Shown piece after piece: positions 18,989-26,537 of a stretch of 64,000 nucleotides of DNA (its first letter is position 1; each line of letters starts with the position of its first letter). The DNA lies in assembly GCF_900114845.1 (NCBI RefSeq), contig NZ_FOUK01000004.1, positions 310,001 to 374,000 of the forward strand, written 5' to 3'. The translations under genes and the position numbers were made by a program. This DNA comes from Pimelobacter simplex. GTDB lineage: Bacteria; Actinomycetota; Actinomycetes; Propionibacteriales; Nocardioidaceae. Below the pieces are notes generated by a model. That model did no database searches, was not told the DNA's origin, and saw only the letters and a list, made by a program, of their open reading frames with translations.

Positions 18989-19342
18989 CTAGCTCGGAAG
19001 TTCGGCGCTGGTTACTGTCGCCTCCGCCAGTAATGCCAACTGGAGGCCAAGTGCGTCACCGATGGCGGCGAACGCCGCCCAGAACGGCGATTCCAGAACT
19101 GAGTAGTAGTGCCGGCGACCGTCCTCGAACATCGTGAGCATCCCGTGTGCCATGAAGCCCTCGATCTCCTTGGATACGCCGCTGTGAGCTTCGCCGAAGA
19201 CGATCATCGCTCGCTGGGCCTCGCCGAGATAGAACGGCTGCCCTTGGCGCGCGAGGATCCAGCACGCGAGGGCAACGCGGAGAGGGCGGCCGAACAGATC
19301 TTTCGCGGCTGCCTTCTGCGTGTCTCCCCAGGAACTTGTCAC
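18989..19342 (-). CDS. Winged-helix DNA-binding regulator (ArsR/MarR-like), putative
   Basis: 117 residues from GTG 19342. The pattern LFGRPLRVALACWILARQGQPFYLGEAQRAM, then VSKEIEGFMAHGMLTMFEDGRRHYYSVLESPFW, matches a winged helix: a helix-turn-helix followed by a beta hairpin with RRHYYSV. The exact family is uncertain. It is transcribed away from the small protein and deaminase-fold gene, with a palindrome TCTAGA-T-TCTAGA immediately upstream, so it probably represses itself and perhaps the divergent operon. Base composition is less GC-rich than the flanking housekeeping genes, fitting acquired DNA. Confidence 0.6.
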   Translation of the reverse strand: MTSSWGDTQKAAAKDLFGRPLRVALACWILARQGQPFYLGEAQRAMIVFGEAHSGVSKEIEGFMAHGMLTMFEDGRRHYYSVLESPFWAAFAAIGDALGLQLALLAEATVTSAELPS

Positions 19343-19347
19343 GAGCC

Positions 19348-19360
19348 TCTAGATTCTAGA
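19348..19360. promoter_or_regulatory. Palindrome in the divergent promoter of the island
   Basis: TCTAGATTCTAGA is a perfect 6-1-6 inverted repeat, 5 bases upstream of the winged-helix gene start and about 40 bases before the divergent small gene. The location and symmetry suit an autoregulatory operator. Confidence 0.55.
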
Positions 19361-19400
19361 TTGATGATGATCGGGCTAGTCGAACTGAGGGGTGATGAAG

Positions 19401-19679
19401 ATGAGCGAAGAGCGCTATAAAGGGGCGATGGTGTACGACGAGCCGCTCACGATCTTGTTCACCGACTCGACTGGCGTCAACCGCGAGCGCTCCGTGATCC
19501 CTCAGCGAGTCTGGTTCGGCTGCACCGAATGGTACCCGCAGGAGCAGTGGTTGCTGGATGCCTACGACACCGAGCGACACGTTGTCAGGAGCTTCTCCCT
19601 CGCCGCGATCCACGGCTTCGAGGGTCATACTGACCTCCGTGTACCTCACGGATCAGCAGATCACTGCGCGGCTGGCTGA
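19401..19679 (+). CDS. Small conserved-looking protein next to the deaminase-fold gene, function unknown
   Basis: 92 residues from ATG 19401, chosen because GAGGGG lies 8 bases upstream; GTG 19392 and ATG 19395 are alternatives. The core RVWFGCTEWYPQEQWLLDAYDTERHVVRSFSLAAIHGF has the Trp-rich pattern of a small beta-barrel, loosely like WYL-type ligand-binding proteins and like short proteins encoded beside nucleotide-metabolism genes in phages and islands. I do not recognise a named family. It overlaps the start of the deaminase-fold gene by about 40 bases, so the two are probably translationally coupled. Confidence 0.55.
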   Translation: MSEERYKGAMVYDEPLTILFTDSTGVNRERSVIPQRVWFGCTEWYPQEQWLLDAYDTERHVVRSFSLAAIHGFEGHTDLRVPHGSADHCAAG

Positions 19680-20706
19680 GCTTCAGCTTGAGGCCGACGA
19701 TCTGGCTGACCCGTTCGACCCGCAGCAGATTGGCCCGTGTTCGATCGATCTTCGCCTGTCTCGCATCTACTGGCTCCCGCGAGCGCGTTCGCACTGGAGG
19801 TTCGGGCGGCCGCCGGCGATCGACCTTAACCTGGGTCAGCTGATGGAACTTAACCCGAGCCGTGGATGGCGCCGCGTCGAGGCTAAGCCGCAGGACAGCA
19901 TCACGATTAAGCCCGGCCAACTGGTCCTGGCCCGCACGTCTGAACGCTTCCACGTGCCCAGCGACTGCGCGGCGGCGCTTGAAGGGCGGAGCAGCTTCGC
20001 GCGCCTTGGACTCTCGATCCATGCCGCCGGCGGATTCATCAACCCCGGCTACACAGGCCGCATGCCGCTCACTCTGTTCAACCAGAGCCCCTTCACGCTG
20101 CGGATCCCCGTAGGCACGCCCCTGTGCCAGTTGATGTTCATCAAGCTCAAGGAGGCACCCAAAGCCGACTACGCGCAGTTGAACGACAGGAAGTACCGGG
20201 ACGACTACGGCGGTCCCTCCTACTGGTGGCGCGACGAAGCCATGCGACGACTGCGCGATCGCGCGGCTGGTGCGAAGCTGGGACCGCGCGTCTTCGACGA
20301 ACTCGACGAGCTGTTCGCGAAGGATGAGCCCGACATTGGCGTCTACGAACGCCTCGAGACTCACATCTCGAAGCGCGGCAGCCTGACATACGGCACCGCC
20401 GACGAGCTCCTCTCCTCGTTCAGCGAGCGTGAACAGCGCCGAGAGTTGGTGGCGAAGATCGGCATCTATAGCGCTCGCGCGGCTCTGCCGCTTGCCCTCG
20501 GCGCCGCCATTCCCTACTGGGCTTTCACGGAGCACGTAAGCAAGGTCGTGGCGCTCCTCGCCGCCCTCGCCTGTGTGCTCGCCGGGCTCGTGACCCTGTG
20601 GGGGGTCTACCAGCCCGTGCCGAACTACCTGACGAAGGATCGTCTTCGGAAGCTTCAGGCGGCAGGGACTTCCAGGCCAACTCCCAGCCAGCCGACCGCG
20701 CCCTGA
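19639..20706 (+). CDS. dCTP deaminase/dUTPase-fold protein with C-terminal two-membrane-segment module
   Basis: 355 residues from GTG 19639. Residues 1-190 follow the dCTP deaminase fold: SIDLRL, IKPGQLVLARTSERFHVP, then EGRSSFARLGLSIHAAGGFINPGYTG. The signature Ser118 and Arg122 of GRSSxxR are kept, but the residue aligned with catalytic Glu138 of E. coli Dcd is Thr145, and the Asp of the IDPG motif is Asn135. Residues 190-270 are charged and helical. Two membrane segments follow (about 275-295 and 302-324) and a basic tail. Canonical Dcd enzymes are soluble and about 190 residues. A nucleotide sensor linked to a membrane effector is my inference. Neighbours are a regulator, a small protein and a metallopeptidase remnant. 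Confidence 0.8.
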   Translation: MYLTDQQITARLAELQLEADDLADPFDPQQIGPCSIDLRLSRIYWLPRARSHWRFGRPPAIDLNLGQLMELNPSRGWRRVEAKPQDSITIKPGQLVLARTSERFHVPSDCAAALEGRSSFARLGLSIHAAGGFINPGYTGRMPLTLFNQSPFTLRIPVGTPLCQLMFIKLKEAPKADYAQLNDRKYRDDYGGPSYWWRDEAMRRLRDRAAGAKLGPRVFDELDELFAKDEPDIGVYERLETHISKRGSLTYGTADELLSSFSEREQRRELVAKIGIYSARAALPLALGAAIPYWAFTEHVSKVVALLAALACVLAGLVTLWGVYQPVPNYLTKDRLRKLQAAGTSRPTPSQPTAP

Positions 20707-20761
20707 TCGGTAGGGCCAGCAATGGCGATGCTGGCCGGCGGCTGACCGAAGGAGGTCGTGA

Positions 20762-21182
20762 TCAGGCGCCCCAGGCGCCCCAGGCGCTGTCCGACTCCGC
20801 GCGCAGGGACGGGGTACCCCACCAGCGCCGCAACCCCTCGACGATGACCGGGTCAGGTCGAGTTCGAGTGCGCTCGCGTGGACGCCGTGCTCGACCATCC
20901 GCTCCGCCGCGGAGTATTCCGCTGGGGTGATGATGACTTGGGCCGCGTACTCCCACGCCCGGCGTTCGCTGAAGATGGTCGAGCAGCGTCGTTGCAAACG
21001 TGGTGGGCGAACTCGTGCGCCAGGCCGGGCATGAGTTGGTGGAGAGTGGGGGTCGAGTTGAGTTCGATGCGCCGGCGGCGCTGGAGGTACTGACATGCCG
21101 GAGAGGCCCGAGGTCGACGTACTCGATCGTTAACCCGTGCTCGGCGCAGGTCAAGCAGCCATGCGAAGCGCTGCTGATTCAT
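20762..21182 (-). pseudogene. ImmA/IrrE-type metallopeptidase, broken by several frameshifts
   Basis: Reading the minus strand from ATG 21182, homology jumps between all three frames: MNQQRFAWLL; then TCAEHGLTIEYVDLGP; then LQRRRRIELNSTPTLHQLMPGLAHEFAHHV; then CSTIFSERRAWEYAAQVIITPAEYSAAERM; then VIVEGLRRWWGTP ending at 20762. Together they rebuild an ImmA/IrrE-like protein of about 140 residues with the zinc motif HEFAHH. At least four single-base shifts are needed, near 21150, 21085, 20995 and 20855. Either the gene is decayed or this stretch holds sequencing errors. Such peptidases commonly cleave repressors in phage and mobile elements. Confidence 0.72.
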
Positions 21183-21343
21183 CGCTGAGTCGTGCTGACC
21201 TGACGCCTCCGTTCTCCGGCTCCCGCCCGTGAGCTCGGGCGTGGCCCAGATCGTGCAAGAGGGACGGACGCAACGTGTGTACCGCGTACATGCAGCAACC
21301 GTCAGCAAGGATCTAGAATTGTCGACAGCCGAGAAGCCGCAGG
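21183..21343. other. Island right edge, no gene seen
   Basis: The 161 bases between the peptidase remnant and the enolase-superfamily gene hold no supported coding frame. A copy of the tRNA-Leu 3' end, which would mark an integration boundary, was looked for and not found here. Confidence 0.4.
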
Positions 21344-22513
21344 TCAGACGTTGCCTTGTGACCAGTCGGTCCAAGCCGCAGTGCTGGCCGGCACCTCGAT
21401 GTCGAGGACCCGCGTGGAGCGCCCGGCCAGTGCGGCCTCATCCACCTCGATGCCCAGCCCCGGCCCCGTCGGCACCGCGAACGCACCCCCGTCCAGGTGC
21501 TCGAGGGTGAAGGGGTTCGCGTCGAGGATCTCGTGCCACGGCTCCGCCATCGAGTAGGGGAACTCCACCAGGCGCAGGGTCGTGAGGGCGCTGGAGGCGT
21601 GCAGGTTCGCGGCGAAGGCGACGGGACCGGCGGCCGAGTGCGGCATCACCGGGACACCGGCCCGCTCGGCGATCTCCCCGATCCGCACCATCTCGAGCAG
21701 CCCTCCGGAGGTGGCCGGGTCCGGCTGGAGGACGTCGGCACGCCCGTCCCTGATGGCGCGGTCGTAGTCCCCCGCCATGCCGAAGTGCTCGCCGTACCCG
21801 ATCGCCACCGCCGACTGATCCACCAGCCGTTGCACGCCCAGGTGCCGCTCCTGGGGGAGGGGCTCCTCGAACATCGAGACCCCCAGGTCGGCCAGGGCCC
21901 GGCTGACGCGCAGGGCCGTGTCCAGGCTGTAGTGCTCGGTGCCGTCCACGAAGATGTCGACCGCCGGCCCCAGTCGATCGCGCACCTGAGCCAGGGTCGC
22001 CAGGTCCGTGCGCCAGTCCAGCCCCAGCCGGAGCTTCACCGCACTCACCCCCCTCGCCAGCCAGGGCTCGAGGTGGTGCACGTGCCAGTCGGCATCGCCC
22101 TGGAAGAGGAAGTGGCTGGAGGCGTAGACCCCGAGTCGCTCCCGGTGGCCGCCCAGCATGCTGCGCACGCTGAGCCCGTCCCGGCGACCCACCGCGTCCC
22201 ACAGGGCCATCTCCACCGCGCTCACGGCGTGGCCGACCGGCCCGGCGAGCCCGGGGCGGCGTCGCAGCTCCGCCTTCAGCAGACCGGCGACCTGGGGCAC
22301 CGAGACCAGGCCCGGTCGTCCCAGCAGCGGCGCCAGCACGTCCTGCACGATCGTGCGCAGCAGGCCGGGATGGGCGAACCCGTACCCGTCGCTCGCCTCG
22401 CCGAATCCCGTCACTCCCTGGTCGAGTCGCACCCGCACCATGGCGTGCGGCAACCCGTCGAACTCGAAGTCGTACACACGCAGGTCCTCGACCCTGAACG
22501 CAGGCAACGACAT
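21344..22513 (-). CDS. Enolase superfamily enzyme (mandelate racemase / muconate lactonizing type)
   Basis: 389 residues from ATG 22513, preceded by GGAGGAGGGG. The N-terminal capping domain and C-terminal barrel are recognisable. Barrel residues include VKLRLG (the KxR position at the end of the second strand, usually KxK or KxH), metal ligands in DIFVDG, MFEEPLP and GYGEH, then DVLQPDPATSGG and MPHSA. These enzymes abstract a proton alpha to a carboxylate, giving racemases, dehydratases or cycloisomerases. The Arg in the KxR motif hints at acid-sugar dehydratase-like or unusual chemistry. It is the last gene of the ABC/HD operon, so it likely acts on the imported compound or its product. 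Confidence 0.85.
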   Translation of the reverse strand: MSLPAFRVEDLRVYDFEFDGLPHAMVRVRLDQGVTGFGEASDGYGFAHPGLLRTIVQDVLAPLLGRPGLVSVPQVAGLLKAELRRRPGLAGPVGHAVSAVEMALWDAVGRRDGLSVRSMLGGHRERLGVYASSHFLFQGDADWHVHHLEPWLARGVSAVKLRLGLDWRTDLATLAQVRDRLGPAVDIFVDGTEHYSLDTALRVSRALADLGVSMFEEPLPQERHLGVQRLVDQSAVAIGYGEHFGMAGDYDRAIRDGRADVLQPDPATSGGLLEMVRIGEIAERAGVPVMPHSAAGPVAFAANLHASSALTTLRLVEFPYSMAEPWHEILDANPFTLEHLDGGAFAVPTGPGLGIEVDEAALAGRSTRVLDIEVPASTAAWTDWSQGNV

Positions 22514-22618
22514 CTCCCCTCCTCCACTCCGGTTCGTGATGAACGAGCTCCCCGGCGGCACGCGCCCGGGGGCGGCAGGTGGGGCGGGACCGGCTGGAGC
22601 CGGCCCCGACCCCACCGG

Positions 22619-23200
22619 TCAGAACGAGTTCCTGCGGGACAGGATCTTGTGCACCAGCGGCTCGAAGTGCTCCAGTGGCGCACTCGTGTAGTCCGGGTCG
22701 AAGGCGGCCTGGTCGTACTTGAAGCAGAACTCCTCGGTGTACTCGAAGTACTCGGAGCCACGGAACTTCTCCCGGGTGTTGCGGTCCCACCCGAGGTGGT
22801 GCCAGAAGTAGTACCCCTGGAAGACGTCGTGGTTGGCGACCATCCAGTGGTTCGCCTCGGAGACGAACGGCTTCAGGATCGCCGCGGCGATGTCGGGGTG
22901 GTTGGCCGGAGCCATCACGTCCCCGATGTCGTGCAGCAGCGCGCAGAGGATGTACTCCTCGTCCCGACCGTCTGCCTCGGCGCGGGTGGCCGTCTGCAGG
23001 GAGTGCTCGAGCCGGGTGATCGGGAACTCGCCCTTGGCGTCCCCCAGGGTCCGCAACATCTGCAGGGCGTGCTCGGGCACCTTGCTCTGCTCGGTCGCCC
23101 AGCCCGGCGTGATGAGGTCCCAGTCCTCCTTCGTGGACTCGATCATGCTGGTGAACTTCACTCCAGGTTTCACAACGAACACCTTTCTTCTCTCACTCAT
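22619..23200 (-). CDS. HD-domain protein resembling diiron oxygenases (PhnZ/TmpB type)
   Basis: 193 residues from ATG 23200; GTG 23221 is an alternative. Candidate metal ligands fit the six-ligand pattern of mixed-valence diiron HD oxygenases: His66 (LEHSLQTA), His90-Asp91 (LLHDIGD), His101, His124 (VANHDVFQGYYFWHH) and Asp163 (KYDQAAFDPDY). The KYDQ.AFDPDY ending with FEPLV is typical of PhnZ-like proteins rather than of phosphohydrolase HD domains. Known members oxidatively cleave C-P or C-C bonds. It sits between an ABC importer and an enolase-superfamily gene on one transcript, which supports a catabolic step. The substrate is not predictable. Confidence 0.72.
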   Translation of the reverse strand: MSERRKVFVVKPGVKFTSMIESTKEDWDLITPGWATEQSKVPEHALQMLRTLGDAKGEFPITRLEHSLQTATRAEADGRDEEYILCALLHDIGDVMAPANHPDIAAAILKPFVSEANHWMVANHDVFQGYYFWHHLGWDRNTREKFRGSEYFEYTEEFCFKYDQAAFDPDYTSAPLEHFEPLVHKILSRRNSF

Positions 23201-23262
23201 CTGTGGACTCTTGAACGTCACTGCCGGCCGCCCGTCTGCGCGGGCCCGGGCCGGCTCCGGCA

Positions 23263-24120
23263 CTACTTGGGGGCGCGGCCGTGGTTGTCCCACCACAGGA
23301 TCCGACGGCGCAGCAGCGTCAACGCGGCGACGAAGAGCAGGCCGAGCACGCAGAACATCGAGATCCCGGCCCAGGTCACTTCGAGGTTCGCCTGGGATGC
23401 GGCGATGGAGACCATGGCTCCCAGTCCGGCCGCCTCTCCAGCAGCCACGAACTCGGCGACCGCGGCCCCGATGATGGCGAAGGGGATGGCGATCCTCAGC
23501 CCGGCGAAGAAGTAGGGCATGCTCCCCGGGAACCGCAGCCTCCAGAAGATCTCCCACCTGCTCGCGTCGACCACCCGGAGCACGTCCAGCGTGCCCGGGT
23601 CCACGGCCCTGAGCCCGGCCAGCGAGTTGATCAGGATCGGGAAGATCGCCACGATGATGGTGACGATGTACTTGGGCAGCATCCCGAATCCGAAGGCCAC
23701 CACCAGCGCCGGAGCGATCGCGATGACCGGGGTCACCATGATGACCATCACCACCGGCATGAGAGCGCGTTCCAGGATCTTGAACTCGCACATCAGAACG
23801 GCCAGGAGATAACCCAGGACGATGGCCGCGCCGCCTCCCACGGCCACCTCTTTCAGGGTGACCAGGAGGTTGTTCCAGTAGGCGCTCGGGTCGTTGGTGA
23901 TGCTCTCGGCGATATTTCCCAGGGGCGGGATGACGAAGGGGTTCGAGTGGGCCACGTACTCCCAGGCGATCCCCAGCGCCACGAAGGTGACCAGGGGTGG
24001 AACCCACAGTCCGAAACGCCAGCGCGCCCAGGCAGAGACCTTGGGAACCGCACTCTTCACGGGCTTTCCGGCGGCCTTCTCGGCACGTGGTCGACGCGTC
24101 TGCTCCAGCTCCATGGTCAT
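23263..24120 (-). CDS. ABC transporter permease (SsuC/TauC family)
   Basis: 285 residues from ATG 24120; ATG 24147, which overlaps the upstream ATPase gene, is possible. About six membrane segments are visible. The EAA-type loop appears around DVLRVVDASRWEIFWRLRFPGSMPYFFAGLRIAIPFAIIGA, the form seen in nitrate/sulfonate/taurine/thiamine-precursor importers. It forms the channel with the ATPase 24134-24940 and the binding protein 24937-26058. Confidence 0.88.
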   Translation of the reverse strand: MTMELEQTRRPRAEKAAGKPVKSAVPKVSAWARWRFGLWVPPLVTFVALGIAWEYVAHSNPFVIPPLGNIAESITNDPSAYWNNLLVTLKEVAVGGGAAIVLGYLLAVLMCEFKILERALMPVVMVIMVTPVIAIAPALVVAFGFGMLPKYIVTIIVAIFPILINSLAGLRAVDPGTLDVLRVVDASRWEIFWRLRFPGSMPYFFAGLRIAIPFAIIGAAVAEFVAAGEAAGLGAMVSIAASQANLEVTWAGISMFCVLGLLFVAALTLLRRRILWWDNHGRAPK

Positions 24121-24133
24121 GCTGGATGCCTTC

Positions 24134-24940
24134 TCAGTCCTGGGCATTCTTCATCACCCTCCTCAGCCCCTCGCGGATTCGGATCTCGTACTCACGGAAC
24201 TGCGGACTCAGGAACACCGATTCGTCCCGGGGCCGGGGCAGGTCGATCTCGGTGATCTCGGCGATGCGTCCCGGTCGAGCCGCCATCAGCACCACGCGGT
24301 CCGAGAGGAGGATCGCCTCGGGTACCGAGTGCGTGATGAACATGACCGAGCGCCGGTTGGACTGCCAGAAGTCCAGGAGCCCGAGTCGTTGCTGGTCTCG
24401 CGTGATCTCGTCCAGGGCCGAGAACGGCTCGTCCATGAGCAGGACGGGCGGGTCGAACACGAAGGCGCGGGCGATCGCGACGCGCTGCTGCATGCCGCCG
24501 GACAGCTGCCGCGGGTACTTGCGCAGGTCCTTGCCCAGGCCGAAGGAGGTGAGCAGCTCGTCGACGTCCAGCAGGTTGCGGCCCGCGTTGGCAGCGGTGT
24601 TCACCTGCGTGGGCAGCAGGACGTTGTCGCGCACCGAGCGCCAGGGCAGCAGGGCCGGGGTCTGCGGCACCAGTCCCATCGCCTTGTGGCGGATCGCCTG
24701 GGGAACTGCCTCGCCGTTGATCGCGACCGAGCCCTCGTCGGCATCCAGGAGGCCGGCGATGATGCGCAGCAGCGTGGACTTCCCGCAGCCGCTGGGGCCG
24801 ATCACCGAGACGAACTCGCCCGGGGCGATGCGCAGGTCGACGTCATCGAGAACCGTGACCGGTTGGCCCCGGACGCCGAACCTCTTGGTGACTCCTCGGG
24901 CCAGGACCTCGGCACCTGTGGTGGTCAGCGCCGCGTTCAT
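24134..24940 (-). CDS. ABC transporter ATP-binding protein (SsuB/TauB family)
   Basis: 268 residues from ATG 24940, overlapping the stop of the binding-protein gene (ATGA). Walker A is GPSGCGKSTLL, the signature is LSGGMQQRVAIARA, and Walker B is VLLMDEPFSALD, with the H-loop in MFITHSVPEA. It energises import by the SsuC-like permease. Tight overlaps show that the three transporter genes form one transcript. Confidence 0.92.
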   Translation of the reverse strand: MNAALTTTGAEVLARGVTKRFGVRGQPVTVLDDVDLRIAPGEFVSVIGPSGCGKSTLLRIIAGLLDADEGSVAINGEAVPQAIRHKAMGLVPQTPALLPWRSVRDNVLLPTQVNTAANAGRNLLDVDELLTSFGLGKDLRKYPRQLSGGMQQRVAIARAFVFDPPVLLMDEPFSALDEITRDQQRLGLLDFWQSNRRSVMFITHSVPEAILLSDRVVLMAARPGRIAEITEIDLPRPRDESVFLSPQFREYEIRIREGLRRVMKNAQD

Positions 24941-26058
24941 TCGCCGGGCCAGATCAGCACGTCGTCGGCGTCGTACAAGTCCGTGACCAGGTCGAAGTCG
25001 ACCACGGTGTCGAGGTCCGGGATGTCCTTCACGTCGCTGAACTCCCGGGTCAGCGCAGCGGCTGCCTCCCACTCGTCGCGGGTGTGGGCGCCCAGCGGCT
25101 TGACCGTGCTGTCCCGGATCCACTGCGACTCCACGGCCCAGGTTCGCCTCTGCTGGTCCAGCGGGAAGGAGTCGCCCTGGTTGTCCTCGCCGGCCAGCTC
25201 GGTCACGTGCTCCACGCACGTGTCCTCGTTGTCCAGGCAGTACTGGAGCGCCTTCAAGGTGGCCCGCATGAAGTCGGCGGCGGTGTCCCGGTGCTCCTTC
25301 AGGAAGGTCGAGTTCACCTCCATCACGCTGTAGGTGCTCTCGACGCCTGCGTCGGCCGGCAGGAACTCGCTGAACTCGATGCCCTGGTCCTTGAGGCTGG
25401 CGCACTGGCTCGACGCGTAGGCGATCTCGGCGTCGATCGTGCCGCGGGTGACGATGGTCGGGTCGTAGTTGGTGATCTTGGTGAACTTCACCTTGTCCAG
25501 GTCGACGCCGGCCTTGGCGAGCTGGGCCCGGGCGACCGGGGCGACCTGGGTGAAGTAGCCGAGCCGCTTGCCCTCCAGGTCCTTGAGGGTCTTGATGTCC
25601 TTATTGGCCAGGATGCAGTGGGGGTCGGTGGTGCCGTAGGTCGCCACGGCGGTGATGTTGTCGGCGTTCGCCACGGTGTCCAGGACGCTGGGCGCCGAAC
25701 CCACGGAGGTGAACTGGGCCTTGTTGGCGTTGACCAGCTGCTGGCCCGACGCACCGGCGGTGTTCATCTCGACGTCGAGGCACAGGGCGTCGTAGTAGCC
25801 CAGGTCCCGCGCCATGAAGACGTCCATGATCGAGCCGCTGGCGGCGTAGCTGTAGGACGAGATGTAGGTGATCTTCCCGGCATCCTTGTTCCGCTGGCAT
25901 GCCGCGTCGTCGGGGGCGTAGCCCGCGATGTCGGCCACGCCCTCCACCGGCTGGCGGGCCGACTTGTCGCCGGCGTCGGAGTCCGAACCACACGCGCTGA
26001 TGGTCAATCCGAGAACAACGGTCAATCCGCTGAGCACAAACTTCGAAAAGGGCTTCAT
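24937..26058 (-). CDS. ABC substrate-binding lipoprotein (NMT1/THI5-like, SsuA type)
   Basis: 373 residues with a signal peptide and lipobox LTISAC (Cys23). The mature part has the two-lobed NMT1/SsuA pattern: ITYISSYSYAASGSIMDVFMARDLGYYDALCLDVEM, FTSVGSAPSVLDTVANADNITAVATYG, and LEGKRLGYF. Relatives bind sulfonates, nitrate, pyrimidine precursors or similar small polar molecules. Cys residues at DPHCIL, SSQCASL, LQYCLD and DTCVEH may form disulfides. It is the first gene of the operon with ATPase, permease, HD protein and enolase-superfamily enzyme. GAGGAA lies 5-10 bases before the ATG. Confidence 0.87.
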   Translation of the reverse strand: MKPFSKFVLSGLTVVLGLTISACGSDSDAGDKSARQPVEGVADIAGYAPDDAACQRNKDAGKITYISSYSYAASGSIMDVFMARDLGYYDALCLDVEMNTAGASGQQLVNANKAQFTSVGSAPSVLDTVANADNITAVATYGTTDPHCILANKDIKTLKDLEGKRLGYFTQVAPVARAQLAKAGVDLDKVKFTKITNYDPTIVTRGTIDAEIAYASSQCASLKDQGIEFSEFLPADAGVESTYSVMEVNSTFLKEHRDTAADFMRATLKALQYCLDNEDTCVEHVTELAGEDNQGDSFPLDQQRRTWAVESQWIRDSTVKPLGAHTRDEWEAAAALTREFSDVKDIPDLDTVVDFDLVTDLYDADDVLIWPGE

Positions 26059-26138
26059 CGTTCCTCACTTGTAGGCAGCGATCGGATTTCTTGGGTCGCC
26101 AAAAGAGGCTCGCGCCCCGGAATCAGGGCGACACGAAT

Positions 26139-26160
26139 CGACGTCGCGGGAACGACGTCG
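26139..26160. promoter_or_regulatory. Paired CGACGTCG palindromes upstream of the ABC operon
   Basis: Two identical 8-base palindromes have centres 14 bases apart, 80-100 bases before the start of the binding-protein gene. Paired sites on roughly adjacent turns suggest binding of a dimeric regulator. The regulator is not encoded next to the operon. Confidence 0.4.
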
Positions 26161-26435
26161 AATCAGAGAGGGGGTGTCGCGCTCTCACCAACGGCCGACG
26201 AGGGCCCGCCGCTGAGTGGCGGGTGCGACCCAGGGGAGATGAGTCGCAGCAGATGGTGAGGTATTCGGATCGACTCCTTTCTGACGTAGCGTCCGTCACG
26301 CGCGATTCATGGCGTGCATCGAACGGGTGGATACGTCAGCAGAAGGTCGGCCATCGGGGCACTCGGCATCACCGTGACCGTCGATCTACATCTCGACCGC
26401 TTGCAGAACCTCATTCACGTCAAGCGATACGCCAT

Positions 26436-26463
26436 GTTGACATGTGAGATATCTCCTGTCAAC
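26436..26463. promoter_or_regulatory. 28-base near-palindrome with TTGACA on both strands
   Basis: GTTGACA at 26436-26442 is reverse-complemented as TGTCAAC at 26457-26463, around the perfect palindrome GAGATATCTC (26446-26455). Spacers differ (3 versus 1 base), so the symmetry is slightly offset. TTGACA hexamers face both directions. It lies about 380 bases upstream of the ABC operon and 75 bases beyond the EamA stop. A regulator-controlled promoter is likely, though which gene it serves is uncertain. Confidence 0.5.
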
Positions 26464-26537
26464 GATTTCCGTTGCCCCTGGCGGTCGCTCGAAATGCGAC
26501 CCTTTCGCCCGCGGCGGACCGTCGCACTCGGCGGGAG

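Larger units (their letters stand above)
26059..26537. other. Long upstream region of the ABC operon with palindromes
   Basis: This 479-base gap separates the ABC operon (start 26058) from the end of the EamA gene. No supported coding frame is present. It holds two copies of the palindrome CGACGTCG (26139-26146 and 26153-26160), 14 bases apart, and a longer near-palindrome at 26436-26463. These probably belong to a regulated promoter of the importer operon. Confidence 0.6.

Noticed and set aside
18901..19137. Short plus-strand frame starting GTG with PNPRKRTSATTGRTT
   Set aside because: A GGAG-like site precedes it, but it runs antisense through the winged-helix gene and has no recognisable domain. 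It is kept only as a possible remnant.
18681..21343. A direct repeat of the tRNA-Leu 3' end marking an integrated element
   Set aside because: I searched the right edge for the T-arm and acceptor sequence and found no copy. No integrase is present, so integration is only suggested by position.
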